Assembly: GCA_959600635.1 (NCBI GenBank)
Contig: CAUGMN010000035.1
Location: forward strand, 1-27,779
Length of the DNA: 27,779 bases
Direction of reading: 5' to 3'
Origin: QAMX01 sp003149835
GTDB taxonomy: Bacteria > Bacillota > Clostridia > Oscillospirales > QAMX01
This document shows, piece by piece, positions 1-9,807 of this stretch. The notes under the pieces are model-generated. The model made no database searches. It worked only from the letters and a program-made list of their open reading frames with translations, and was not told the origin of the DNA. The first letter of the stretch is position 1; every line of letters starts with the position of its first letter. A program made the translations under genes and the position numbers.

Positions 1-805
1 CGGCCGGCGGCAGCGCCGGATGGTTGCCGACCGGGACATAGGCGGAAAAGTAGACGCGTTTCAGCCGGTAATGCTTGTACAGTCCCGAGGTCAGGGAGAG
101 AATTTTTGCGTCGCTGTCGCCTGTCGCGCCGACGATCATCTGCGTCGACTGCCCCGACGGAGCAAACTTCGGCGCGGAACGGAACTGCCGCCGCTCGGCA
201 AGATTCTGCTCCTTCATGCGCCGGATCTGCGCCATCGGAGTCAGAATCTTCTCTTTGGACTTCTGCGGCGCCAACAGCTTTAAAGAATCGGCGGACGGCA
301 GCTCGATGTTGACGCTGATGCGGTCGGCGAGCAGGCCGATCCGCTGAATCAGCAGCGGGTCCGCGCCCGGTATGACCTTGGCGTGAATATAGCCGTAAAA
401 CTTATATTCCGTCCGCAGCAGCCGCACTGTTTCGGCCATCAGCTCCATCGTATAGTCGGCGTTTTTGACGACGCCGGAGCTGATAAACAGCCCTTCAATA
501 TAGTTGCGGCGGTAAAATTCCGTCGTCAGCGTCGCAATTTCATGCGGCGTCAGCGTGGCGCGCTCGATATTTGACGAACAGCGGTTGGCGCAGTAGGCGC
601 AGTTAAACATGCAGGCGTTCGACATCAGCACTTTGAGCAGCGAAATGCAGCGGCCGTCGTCGCTCCACGAATGACAGATGCCGGCCTTACACGTTCCGCC
701 GAGACCGCCGCTCTTCGGCGCCTGTCTGTCGCTGCCCGACGAGGCGCACGAAGCGTCATAGCGCGCCGCTTCGCTCAGTATGGCAAGCTTTTGTTCCAGC
801 TCCAT
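1..805 (-). CDS. Radical SAM protein, DNA modification/repair-associated type (C-terminus cut by window edge)
   Basis: The first 268 residues are visible; the gene continues past base 1, so the C-terminal part is missing. The reading frame is open from the ATG at 805, preceded by AAGGAG (815-820) at 9-base spacing. A radical SAM cluster motif CxxxCxxC is at C65, C69 and C72 (CMFNCAYC). Around it are family-typical segments: YDASCASSGS near 16-25, GICHSWSDDGRCISLLK near 42-58, and FYRRNYIEGLFISSG further on. This pattern matches the 'putative DNA modification/repair radical SAM' family, whose genes usually sit beside a uracil-DNA-glycosylase-like partner; such a partner would lie beyond the left edge and is not seen. 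The extra conserved cysteines before the SAM motif (C20, C39, C44, C53) suggest additional metal ligands. Substrate unknown. Confidence 0.85.
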   Translation of the reverse strand, partial: MELEQKLAILSEAARYDASCASSGSDRQAPKSGGLGGTCKAGICHSWSDDGRCISLLKVLMSNACMFNCAYCANRCSSNIERATLTPHEIATLTTEFYRRNYIEGLFISSGVVKNADYTMELMAETVRLLRTEYKFYGYIHAKVIPGADPLLIQRIGLLADRISVNIELPSADSLKLLAPQKSKEKILTPMAQIRRMKEQNLAERRQFRSAPKFAPSGQSTQMIVGATGDSDAKILSLTSGLYKHYRLKRVYFSAYVPVGNHPALPPA

Positions 806-939
806 GGTCTTTTGCTCCTTATCGTTCTGGGGCCTGGCGCTCTCGCGTTGAGCGGAAGAGCTGTCCCCTCTTTCTGTATTATACGGATATACATGTCCCA
901 TATTCAGGACTTCCGACGACGCAGATCATTTGTACGCTT

Positions 940-948
940 ATTATACCA
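940..948 (-). promoter_or_regulatory. Extended -10 promoter for the radical SAM gene
   Basis: Read on the minus strand this is TGGTATAAT, a consensus -10 hexamer with an upstream TGN extension. No good -35 is found at 16-18 bases. Transcription would start near 933 and leave a leader of about 130 bases. Confidence 0.4.
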
Positions 949-1037
949 CACGGCCGCCCGAAATAGAACAAACGTTTATATAAGTTTTTGTGAACATACT
1001 ATTGACGCTGAAAAATCGTGTAACTTTGCAGAAAGAA

Positions 1038-1066
1038 TTGACAAAAGCCGGCTGTTCGTGTACAAT
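1038..1066 (+). promoter_or_regulatory. Sigma-A promoter of metK
   Basis: TTGACA at 1038-1043 and TACAAT at 1061-1066 are separated by 17 bases. Expected start of transcription is near 1073, giving a leader of about 100 bases before metK. The rest of the 369-base gap between the divergent genes shows only the opposite promoter and no ORF with a ribosome binding site. Confidence 0.85.
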
Positions 1067-1072
1067 AGAATT

Positions 1073-1174
1073 ATATTTTGTCAGTTGAAACGCCGCTTTC
1101 CGTTGTCCTTTGGACGGCTTTTGGGCGGCACTTCCAGATAAAAGAGAAATTGATCAAGAAAGGCGGCATCTTCT
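1073..1174 (+). promoter_or_regulatory. Structured 5' leader of metK with mutually exclusive pairings
   Basis: GCCGC at 1092-1096 can pair with GCGGC at 1125-1129, enclosing a smaller GTCC-TTT-GGAC hairpin. The same segment extended, GCCGCTTTC (1092-1100), can instead pair with GAAAGGCGGC at 1158-1167, which contains the Shine-Dalgarno region (one bulged base). The two folds exclude each other, so the leader could act as a translational switch. I do not see the conserved core of a SAM-I (S-box) riboswitch, and I cannot assign it to another SAM riboswitch class. This is inference from pairing only. Confidence 0.4.
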
Positions 1175-2359
1175 ATGAAGTACAGACAATTCACTTCTGA
1201 ATCCGTTACCGAAGGTCACCCAGACAAGGTGTGCGACGCGATTTCCGACAGCGTTCTCGACGCGATTTTAGCCTCCGACCCGCAGGCGCACGTCGCATGC
1301 GAAACGGTCACGACGACGGGGGTCGTGCTCGTCACCGGAGAGATTACCGCGGAATGCTACGCGGATATTCCGGCCATCGTGCGCAGCACCGTCCGCGACA
1401 TCGGCTATGATGACGCGGCGATGGGCTTTGATTACAGAACCTGCTCCGTTCTGACCTGCATCGACGAACAGTCGCCCGATATCGCGCTGGGCGTCAACGC
1501 CTCGCTCGAAGCCAAGAGCGCCAGCGAGGATCTCTTTGATTCGACCGGCGCGGGCGATCAGGGCATGGTTTTCGGGTTCGCCTGCAACGAGACCGACGAT
1601 CTGATGCCCGCGCCGATTTATTACGCGCACAAGCTGACGCAGCGCCTTGCGGAGGTCCGTAAACAGGGCGTGCTCCCCTTTGTCTGGCCGGACGGCAAGG
1701 CGCAGGTCAGCGTCGAATACGGCGATAACCGGTCCGTCCGCTCGATCCCCTCAGTCGTTGTTTCCACTCAGCACAGCGGCGACGTCTCGATTGAGACGGT
1801 GCGCGAGGGCGTGATGGAAGAGGTCGTCAAAAAAGTGCTGCCTGCCGAATTGCTGACGGCCGACACCCGTTATTACGTCAATCCGACCGGGCGTTTCGTC
1901 GTCGGCGGGCCGCACGGCGACAGCGGCCTGACCGGCCGTAAAATCATCGTCGACACGTACGGCGGCTACGCGCGCCACGGCGGCGGCGCGTTTTCGGGAA
2001 AAGACCCGACGAAGGTTGACCGCTCCGCTTCCTATATGGCGCGCTATGTCGCCAAAAATATCGTCGCCGCCGGTCTGGCAGAAGCGATCGAGGTTTCCAT
2101 CGCCTATGCCATCGGCGTCGCGCACCCCGTTATGGTCGCCGTCGATACCTTTGGCACCGGCGTAACCGCCGACGACCGACTGACCGAGCTGATCCGCGAG
2201 TGCTTTGATCTGCGTCCGGCGGCCATCATCGCGCAGTTCGACCTGCGCCGTCCGATCTACAAGCGCCTCGCCGCCTACGGGCACTTTGGGCGTCCTGAGC
2301 TTAGCCTGCCGTGGGAAAAAACGGACATAGCGGAGCTTTTGAAAGCCAAAATCCGCTGA
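1175..2359 (+). CDS. metK: S-adenosylmethionine synthetase
   Basis: Makes S-adenosylmethionine from methionine and ATP in the cytoplasm, the methyl donor for the cell. The 394-residue length is normal for bacterial MetK. Visible signatures are GHPDK at 14-18 (ATP site), GAGDQG at 125-130 (family signature 1) and GGGAFSGKD at 269-277 (signature 2, phosphate-binding loop). The start ATG at 1175 directly precedes the conserved FTSESVTEGHPDK N-terminus; AGGCGG at 1161-1166 serves as ribosome binding site. It has its own consensus promoter and a structured leader, and appears to be transcribed alone or with the ABC ATPase gene downstream. Confidence 0.97.
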   Translation: MKYRQFTSESVTEGHPDKVCDAISDSVLDAILASDPQAHVACETVTTTGVVLVTGEITAECYADIPAIVRSTVRDIGYDDAAMGFDYRTCSVLTCIDEQSPDIALGVNASLEAKSASEDLFDSTGAGDQGMVFGFACNETDDLMPAPIYYAHKLTQRLAEVRKQGVLPFVWPDGKAQVSVEYGDNRSVRSIPSVVVSTQHSGDVSIETVREGVMEEVVKKVLPAELLTADTRYYVNPTGRFVVGGPHGDSGLTGRKIIVDTYGGYARHGGGAFSGKDPTKVDRSASYMARYVAKNIVAAGLAEAIEVSIAYAIGVAHPVMVAVDTFGTGVTADDRLTELIRECFDLRPAAIIAQFDLRRPIYKRLAAYGHFGRPELSLPWEKTDIAELLKAKIR

Positions 2360-2415
2360 ACGCTCTGACATCCCCTTTTTGCCGCGGATAAAAAAAACGT
2401 TTCCGGCAAACAATA

Positions 2416-2439
2416 TTTCCGCGCCGGGCGGCGCGGAAA
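2416..2439 (+). promoter_or_regulatory. Perfect 10-bp hairpin over the ribosome binding site of the ABC ATPase gene
   Basis: TTTCCGCGCC (2416-2425) and GGCGCGGAAA (2430-2439) form a perfect 10-bp stem with a 4-base loop. No T tract follows, so it is not a normal intrinsic terminator. Its 3' arm covers most of GGAAAGG (2435-2441), the only plausible Shine-Dalgarno sequence for the gene starting at 2454. It may limit translation or stabilise the metK 3' end. Confidence 0.55.
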
Positions 2440-2453
2440 GGCATGGACAGAGC

Positions 2454-3143
2454 ATGATCAGTGCGCGTGGACTGCAAAAAACCTATATCAGCGCGGGCGG
2501 GCGGATCGACGCGGTGGACGGCGTTGACCTCGACATCGGCGACGGCGAATTCACCGCGATTGTCGGCAGCTCCGGCTCCGGCAAATCGACGCTCATGAAT
2601 ATTCTCGGCCTGCTCGACCGGCCCGACTGCGGCCGCTATTACCTTGACGGCCGCGAGGTTTCCCGCTTGCGCGACCGGCGGCTATCAAAGCTGCGCCGCA
2701 ACCTGATCGGCTTTATTTTTCAAAATTACAATCTGGTGCCCCGGATGACGGCGCTTGAAAACGTCGAACTCGGGCTTGTCTTCAAATCCGTCGCGCCCGC
2801 GTCAAGGCGCAAGGCGGCGCTTGCCGCGCTCGACCTCGTCGGCCTTTCCGACCGGCTCTCGCACTATCCCTCCGAAATGTCGGGCGGCCAGCAGCAGCGC
2901 GTCGCCATCGCGCGCGCCATCGCCGGTTCGCCCCGGCTGATCCTCGCCGACGAGCCAACCGGAAACCTCGACTGCGAATCGGCCATGCAGGTCACTTCGA
3001 TCCTCAAACGGCTGAACGGCACAGGCGTGACGATTCTTTTGATCACGCACGACCGGGAAATCGCCAGAACCGCCGGCCGCGTTCTCCAAATTCACGGCGG
3101 CCGTATCATCGGCGATACGGCGTCCGCCTGTTCGTTGCGCTGA
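2454..3143 (+). CDS. ABC transporter ATP-binding protein, LolD/MacB family
   Basis: A 229-residue nucleotide-binding subunit of an ABC exporter or MacB/FtsE-like machine. Walker A GSSGSGKST is at 38-46, the Q-loop Gln at 90 in FQNYN, the signature SGGQQQR at 143-149, Walker B LILADEP at 162-168 with catalytic Glu 167, D-loop GNLD at 170-173 and switch His 199 in ITHD. The length and the sequence between Walker A and the Q-loop (GLLDRPD...) fit the LolD/MacB group. ATG 2454 is chosen because the protein family starts at this point (MISARGLQKTY); in-frame sequence upstream is low-quality. No permease gene (MacB/FtsX-type) is adjacent, which is unusual, so the transporter or regulator it serves is unknown. 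Confidence 0.88.
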   Translation: MISARGLQKTYISAGGRIDAVDGVDLDIGDGEFTAIVGSSGSGKSTLMNILGLLDRPDCGRYYLDGREVSRLRDRRLSKLRRNLIGFIFQNYNLVPRMTALENVELGLVFKSVAPASRRKAALAALDLVGLSDRLSHYPSEMSGGQQQRVAIARAIAGSPRLILADEPTGNLDCESAMQVTSILKRLNGTGVTILLITHDREIARTAGRVLQIHGGRIIGDTASACSLR

Positions 3144-3164
3144 ACGCCATGCTCTCTGCTTGCG

Positions 3165-3208
3165 CCGCCCGGCCTGTTCTCTCGTTGAAACGGCCGGGCG
3201 GATCTTTT
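3165..3208 (+). terminator. Probable terminator after the ABC ATPase gene
   Basis: CCGCCCGGCC (3165-3174) pairs perfectly with GGCCGGGCGG (3192-3201), a 10-bp GC-rich stem with a 17-base loop, followed by ATCTTTT. The T tract is short. Confidence 0.6.
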
Positions 3209-3362
3209 CGGCGGCAAAGGCTGACTGCGCCGTATTGTGCAGCAAGCCCATCGCGGAGCATTCTGTTGGTCCGGCGATCGCTTTTCCATAAGCGCGCGGA
3301 CGGTGACAAGCCTTACACAGAGCCTCTTACGCCTCACTCTTTACGACGGGAGGGATGATTGC

Positions 3363-4082
3363 ATGGAAGAATTTTACAGCCGGACGGCGCTGCTGTTTGG
3401 CGCCGACGGGGTCCGGCGGCTGAAAAGCGCCCGCGTGGCCGTCATCGGCCTGGGCGGCGTCGGTTCCGCCGCGGCAGAGTCGCTCGCCCGCACGGGGGTC
3501 GGACAGCTTGTCCTTGCGGACGGGGACCGAATCGCGGAGTCCAATCTCAACCGGCAGCTATTCGCTCTGCGCTCGACGCTCGGCCAGTTGAAAACCGATG
3601 CGGCGGCCGCCCGAATCGCCGACATCAACCCGGACTGCCGTGTGGAAAAAGTGTCCGAATTTCTCGGAGCAGACTCTGATTTTTCGTTTTTGCACGGGTG
3701 CGTCTACTGTCTCGACGCCATCGACGACGTCCGCGCTAAGCTGCTTTTGTATCAAAACTGCCGCGCGCTGGGCATACCGGTCATTGCGGCCATGGGCTGC
3801 GGCAACCGGCTGGATCCGGCCGCGCTTGCGGTGACCGACGTTTTTTCCGTCACAGGCTGTCCGCTATGCCGTAAAATCCGTCATGAACTCCGGAAGCTCG
3901 GCATTGATTCGCTGCCGGTTGTGGCCTCGGCCGAGCCGCCGCGCCGGCCCGCGTGCTCCTCCGGCGGCTCAGGACAGCGCGTCATCGCGAGCGCCGCCTT
4001 TGTTCCCAACGCCGCCGGATTGATCATGGCCTCCGCCGCGGTTGAAAAGCTCTGCGGCGAAATGTTTACAAATTCCCCTTGA
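3363..4082 (+). CDS. tcdA: tRNA threonylcarbamoyladenosine dehydratase (ThiF/E1-like)
   Basis: A 239-residue E1-like ATP-dependent enzyme expected to convert t6A at position 37 of ANN-decoding tRNAs to the cyclic form. The nucleotide-binding GLGGVGS is at 29-35, followed by the acidic strand LADGD (D53, D55), the conserved SNLNRQ (60-65, with the Arg at 64) and Lys 77 in QLKTDA. A later segment, TGCPLCRKIRHELRK, matches the TcdA-specific region before the C-terminus and separates it from MoeB and ThiF. ATG 3363 is preceded by GGGAGG (3348-3353) at 9 bases; the longer in-frame N-terminus is not family-like. A new promoter begins inside its stop codon, so the next gene is a separate unit. Confidence 0.85.
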   Translation: MEEFYSRTALLFGADGVRRLKSARVAVIGLGGVGSAAAESLARTGVGQLVLADGDRIAESNLNRQLFALRSTLGQLKTDAAAARIADINPDCRVEKVSEFLGADSDFSFLHGCVYCLDAIDDVRAKLLLYQNCRALGIPVIAAMGCGNRLDPAALAVTDVFSVTGCPLCRKIRHELRKLGIDSLPVVASAEPPRRPACSSGGSGQRVIASAAFVPNAAGLIMASAAVEKLCGEMFTNSP

Positions 4083-4107
4083 CAATCTTTTCCGTGCGGT
4101 TTATAAT
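4079..4107 (+). promoter_or_regulatory. Consensus sigma-A promoter overlapping the tcdA stop codon
   Basis: TTGACA (4079-4084) and TATAAT (4102-4107) with a 17-base spacer, a perfect match to consensus. The -35 hexamer includes the last base before and part of the tcdA TGA. Transcription from about 4114 gives a leader of roughly 280 bases before the acetyltransferase at 4396. Confidence 0.9.
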
Positions 4108-4179
4108 GAAACCGTCATGGAATATTGCCCCTCGCCCCTTTGCAGATTTGCGAAAATTCGAGAGGAGAAAGCCCGTTTT

Positions 4180-4284
4180 ATGAATCGTTTTGAAGCTAAA
4201 AACCTTACATATACTGCCAAAACGTCCGTTTCCGGTATTATGTGCCGTTGTAACGGGCTTATTCCTCTGTGGTTTTTCCAATAG
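4180..4284 (+). CDS. 34-residue leader peptide of the acetyltransferase attenuator
   Basis: A short ORF preceded by AGAGGAG (4161-4167) at about 12 bases, located in the leader between the promoter and a perfect terminator. The C-terminal part of the peptide reads MCRCNGLIPLWFFQ, with Cys codons at 4243 and 4249. Codons for N-G-L-I-P (4252-4266) include CGGGCTTATTCC (4254-4265), which is complementary to the 5' arm of the terminator (4322-4332) with one bulge and one mismatch. Ribosome position on this ORF could therefore decide between antiterminator and terminator. Whether the signal is cysteine or arginine supply or a ribosome-targeting antibiotic cannot be told from sequence. Confidence 0.5.
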   Translation: MNRFEAKNLTYTAKTSVSGIMCRCNGLIPLWFFQ

Positions 4285-4318
4285 CCGGCAACCGAGGGAC
4301 ACGGCAGAAAAAAACAGC

Positions 4319-4360
4319 AGCGGTATAAGCCGAAGCGAACGGCTTATACCGCTATTTTTT
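4319..4360 (+). terminator. Intrinsic terminator in the acetyltransferase leader (attenuator)
   Basis: AGCGGTATAAGCCG (4319-4332) and CGGCTTATACCGCT (4340-4353) form a perfect 14-bp stem with a 7-base loop, followed by ATTTTTT (4354-4360). It lies 35 bases before the acetyltransferase start and downstream of its promoter, so most transcripts should stop here unless antitermination occurs. Confidence 0.9.
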
Positions 4361-4395
4361 GTGATAGGAAATCGATAGACAAAGGAGAGATCGCG

Positions 4396-4887
4396 ATGAG
4401 CATTTCTATTAAAATTTTAGACAGAGCTTCCCTTCCGGCCGCGCTGCAAGTCGTCACCCGAAGCTTTTCAACCGTCGCCGAGGAATTCGGCCTCACGCGC
4501 GAAAACTGTCCCGGAAACACCGCCTTTATTCGTTTGGAAGACTTGGAGCGCGATTACGACGGCGGCAACCAGATGTTCGGGCTCTACGCCTCGGAGCAGC
4601 TCGCCTCGTTTGCCGAGCTGTCTCCGAAAGGCGACGGAATCTATATGGTCCAACGGCTGTCCACGCTGCCGCCGTACCGCCACCGCGGTTACGGCGGGGT
4701 GCTGCTCCGGCACTGTATGGACACGGCGGCGATGCTGGGCGGCAAAGCGGTGGAGGTCGGTATCATTGACGAAAACGTGCGGCTGAAAAACTGGTATATC
4801 CAACACGGCTTTATCACCGTCGGAACGGAACGGCATGAGGGACTGCCGTTTACGGTCGGCCGTTTGGCGCGAAGCCTGACGGTTTGA
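4396..4887 (+). CDS. GNAT family N-acetyltransferase
   Basis: A 163-residue single-domain GNAT protein that should transfer an acetyl group from acetyl-CoA to an amine. The acetyl-CoA pyrophosphate loop is RHRGYGG at 95-101, preceded by the strand QRLSTLPP; a C-terminal NWYIQHGFITVGT resembles the usual motif B 'FYEKxGF'. The start is supported by AAAGGAGAG (4381-4389), about 7 bases before ATG 4396. It is the only gene behind an attenuator with a leader peptide, an arrangement often used for antibiotic-resistance or amino-acid-related genes. Substrate unknown. Confidence 0.85.
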   Translation: MSISIKILDRASLPAALQVVTRSFSTVAEEFGLTRENCPGNTAFIRLEDLERDYDGGNQMFGLYASEQLASFAELSPKGDGIYMVQRLSTLPPYRHRGYGGVLLRHCMDTAAMLGGKAVEVGIIDENVRLKNWYIQHGFITVGTERHEGLPFTVGRLARSLTV

Positions 4888-4936
4888 ACCGCCTCCAACA
4901 AACAATCGGACGGAAAGGCAAAACTGTCGCATTTTT

Positions 4937-4968
4937 GGACAGATCTTGTTTTCTGTCCGTTTTGTTTT
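4937..4968 (+). terminator. Probable terminator of the acetyltransferase gene
   Basis: GGACAG (4937-4942) pairs with CTGTCC (4953-4958) across a 10-base loop, followed by GTTTTGTTTT. Confidence 0.6.
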
Positions 4969-5138
4969 CCGCAGATTTTGCTATACTATAACAGAGAAAC
5001 GTTGAACGAGAGCCTGTGTTCCTTCTGTCTCCGGTTTTTCGTGCGTACCGCGTTCGGAAGCCGCGGCTTCAAACCCGTTCTCGTTCACTCATTCAGCACT
5101 TCCAAAAAAACAGGTCCTTTATAGTGGGGTGACTCCGC

Positions 5139-6203
5139 ATGAAAAAAAACGATGTCACAAGGATTATGGTTGAGGCGGCTGTCGCCAAGGCGCTGCGGGA
5201 CATGCGCACGGATCCGAAGCGAAGCGTCCGCAATCTCGTCGATTTGGGTTGCAGCTTTTCCGGCGGCCGGTTTCAGAAAGCATTCTTCAAATTGGCCAGC
5301 AATTTGTTGAAAAATGAAAACAGCGCCTATTATACGCTGGCAGAAAAACTGGCCTCCGACGTTCATCCCGAGCTTCTTCAAAAATTCGGCGTCAACCTCG
5401 GGTACAACAGCTTTACCTGCGGAGCGCAGAGCATCCGCGAACGCGAGGCCGTATGCGGCTACAACATCCCGTGGTCGCTCACCTTTCATCTTGACAGCTC
5501 GGAAAATCCGTCTTTTGAAAAAGCCGGCGCCTTGATTGCAGAGGGAAAAACGCTCGGCATTTTTACCTACGCCTTTTTTGCCGCCGCTCCTTCTATCGCG
5601 CCGAGCTCGTTGATTCGGCTGATGCGTGATCACGCAGACTGCGCTTTTCTGCTGTTTCTCACCTCTCTCCCGCCGGACGCCGCGTTTCTGCCGGCGCTGA
5701 CGGCCTGTGCAAACGCGATGCTTTTTCTCGACGCCGGCCAGCCCGGTTGGGAGGCGGCCGCGAAGCGTTTAGAGCGCCAGCGGCTGCTGTACGGCGCGCA
5801 CCAGTATTACGGAGAGGATACGGCGCAGGATATTTTGTCCGGCGAATGGATGGACGCGGCGGCGGCCTGCGGCTGTGCGGCCGCCGTATGCATTGCCCAG
5901 CCGGGCTGCCCGCCTGACGCTGCCAGCAGAGTGGCCTCCGCCGTGGCGAAAGCGCGTACGGAACAGTATCGTCCCCTTTTTCTGATCGATTACTACGCCG
6001 ACAATCTCTCCATCGATACCGTCATCTCCGATGAGTCGTGCTTTTTCGGCATCACGCCGGACGGCCGTATCACGACCTCCAACGGCGCCGGTGAAACGGT
6101 AACCGGGCAGACGCTTGGCGACGGCTCGCTGGACCGGCTGCTCGCCGGACACCGGACCAAACCCTGCGCCGCGCGGATCGACGGTGGCAGGCCGGAAATT
6201 TAA
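5139..6203 (+). CDS. Conserved-looking protein of unknown function (354 residues)
   Basis: I do not recognise a named family with confidence. The ATG at 5139 has GTGGGGTGA (5124-5132) at 6 bases, and codon use resembles neighbouring genes, so it is real. The N-terminal third is basic and helical, then come a distinctive region with GVNLGYNSFTCGA (about 87-99) and GYNIPWSLTFHLD (about 108-120), and an alternating hydrophobic and alpha-helical pattern that looks like an alpha/beta fold. There is no signal peptide, no transmembrane segment, and no CxxxCxxC cluster despite a faint resemblance to radical SAM barrels. It stands alone between a GNAT gene and a convergent TetR gene. A weak TATACT at 4982-4987 could be its -10. 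Confidence 0.75.
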   Translation: MKKNDVTRIMVEAAVAKALRDMRTDPKRSVRNLVDLGCSFSGGRFQKAFFKLASNLLKNENSAYYTLAEKLASDVHPELLQKFGVNLGYNSFTCGAQSIREREAVCGYNIPWSLTFHLDSSENPSFEKAGALIAEGKTLGIFTYAFFAAAPSIAPSSLIRLMRDHADCAFLLFLTSLPPDAAFLPALTACANAMLFLDAGQPGWEAAAKRLERQRLLYGAHQYYGEDTAQDILSGEWMDAAAACGCAAAVCIAQPGCPPDAASRVASAVAKARTEQYRPLFLIDYYADNLSIDTVISDESCFFGITPDGRITTSNGAGETVTGQTLGDGSLDRLLAGHRTKPCAARIDGGRPEI

Positions 6204-6268
6204 CCGTCCTGTCCCGACCGCTTGGGCGCAGCTCCGGTTATGAACGGCCGCCGCTCACCCGCCGTCCC

Positions 6269-6808
6269 TCATTCCGCGCGCTCCTGCGCCGCGTAGATCC
6301 GTCTGACGGCGGCTTGAAGCAGCGAGACGTAGCGCGCCGGCGGCATCCGGTCCCGGCGTTTGAGCCATTTTTCAATCGAAACAAGGAGCGCGTCGGCAAA
6401 AAATTCCACAAAAAAAGCCTGATGCTCGTCTCCGGGAACGGTTTCGCTGAGATATCCGGACAGCAGCGGTTGCAGGACGGCCGCAAAATACTCCCGAAAG
6501 GAATTCTGTCCCTGATATTCGAGGACTTTCACATAAAAATCGCCGTTGTCGTAAAAATACCGGCAGATGTCTTCCAGAGCCGCCCACATATCCTCGCTGT
6601 TCTCGGCGCGCAGCGTTTCGACGAATTCCGTATAGTAAATCCAGTTGACAAGCTCGTACCGGTCTTTAAAGTGATAATAAAAGCTCTTGCGGTTCATGCC
6701 GCACTGCTCGCAGATCGCTCCGACCGTGATTTTCTCAAAGTTTTCCCGCCGCAGCAGCTCTTTGAACGCCGCGGCAAACGCTTTTTTCGTAATTCCCGAA
6801 TCCGCCAT
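6269..6808 (-). CDS. TetR/AcrR family transcriptional regulator (DhaS-like C-terminus)
   Basis: A 179-residue one-component regulator. The N-terminal helix-turn-helix is clear: KKAFAAAFKELL, then FEKITVGAICEQCGMNRKSFYYHFKDRYELVNW (family-typical SFYYHFKDRY). The C-terminal ligand domain resembles the short type found in DhaS-like regulators. I place the start at ATG 6808 because GAGGTGA lies 6 bases upstream; a GTG at 6817 in the same frame has no such site and overlaps that sequence. It is divergent from the calcium-type ATPase gene at 6972, so that gene and itself are the likely targets. Confidence 0.85.
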   Translation of the reverse strand: MADSGITKKAFAAAFKELLRRENFEKITVGAICEQCGMNRKSFYYHFKDRYELVNWIYYTEFVETLRAENSEDMWAALEDICRYFYDNGDFYVKVLEYQGQNSFREYFAAVLQPLLSGYLSETVPGDEHQAFFVEFFADALLVSIEKWLKRRDRMPPARYVSLLQAAVRRIYAAQERAE

Positions 6809-6844
6809 TTCCGTCACCTCGGTGCCGATAAATCCATATCTGTT

Positions 6845-6873
6845 AGTATATCATACGCATTTCGCCAATTCAA
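6845..6873 (-). promoter_or_regulatory. Promoter of the TetR gene
   Basis: On the minus strand: TTGAAT (6868-6873) and TATACT (6845-6850) with a 17-base spacer. A short inverted repeat GTAT-atc-ATAC (6846-6856) overlaps the -10 and could be an autoregulatory operator. Confidence 0.7.
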
Positions 6874-6890
6874 CACGTTTCCGGGCATTC

Positions 6891-6920
6891 CGCCGTTTTT
6901 TTCACAGCAGAAAGACGGCG
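6891..6920 (+). other. 12-bp hairpin between the TetR gene and the P-type ATPase gene
   Basis: CGCCGTTTTTTT (6891-6902) pairs with AGAAAGACGGCG (6909-6920), 12 bp with two G-U pairs, loop of 6 bases. It would lie in the 5' leader of the ATPase mRNA. No T tract follows on the plus strand. I could not find a convincing ATPase promoter in this gap. Confidence 0.45.
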
Positions 6921-6971
6921 TATTCCTAAAACCCCAAAACCCCATTTCATTGAGTTAAGGAGGCACTCACC

Positions 6972-9602
<2,631 letters not shown>

Positions 9603-9631
9603 CCCGCACGAACCGAATCGATCAAAGCATA

Positions 9632-9677
9632 CCGCCGGAGAAAAGGCCGTTCGGCTTTTCTCCGGCGGCGGCCTTTT
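9632..9677 (+). terminator. Probable terminator after the P-type ATPase gene
   Basis: CCGCCGGAGAAAAG (9632-9645) pairs perfectly with CTTTTCTCCGGCGG (9655-9668), 14 bp, loop of 9 bases, then CGGCCTTTT. The T tract is short and displaced, but the stem is very strong. Confidence 0.65.
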
Positions 9678-9770
9678 GGGCAGGTTCGCGTAGCCTTTTT
9701 GCATAGCGCCCAGCCGCCGTCTCTGTGGTTCAGCCTTTCGCTGTGTTTTGGATTTTTTTACGCCAAGGGC

Positions 9771-9798
9771 TTGACAAACGGAGAATTTCAGATATAAT
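9771..9798 (+). promoter_or_regulatory. Sigma-A promoter of the glutamate synthase cluster
   Basis: TTGACA (9771-9776) and TATAAT (9793-9798), 16-base spacer. The start of transcription should be near 9805, directly before the ANTAR-type hairpin. Confidence 0.9.
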
Positions 9799-9807
9799 AT
9801 TATTTAA

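Noticed and set aside
1073..1174. S-box (SAM-I) riboswitch before metK
   Set aside because: The conserved core sequences of SAM-I are absent and the leader is too short.
4114..4395. T-box or SAM-type riboswitch in the acetyltransferase leader
   Set aside because: A CCGGCAACC stretch resembles part of SAM-I, but the other conserved parts and the T-box AGGGTGGNACC bulge are missing. The leader-peptide model explains the structure better.
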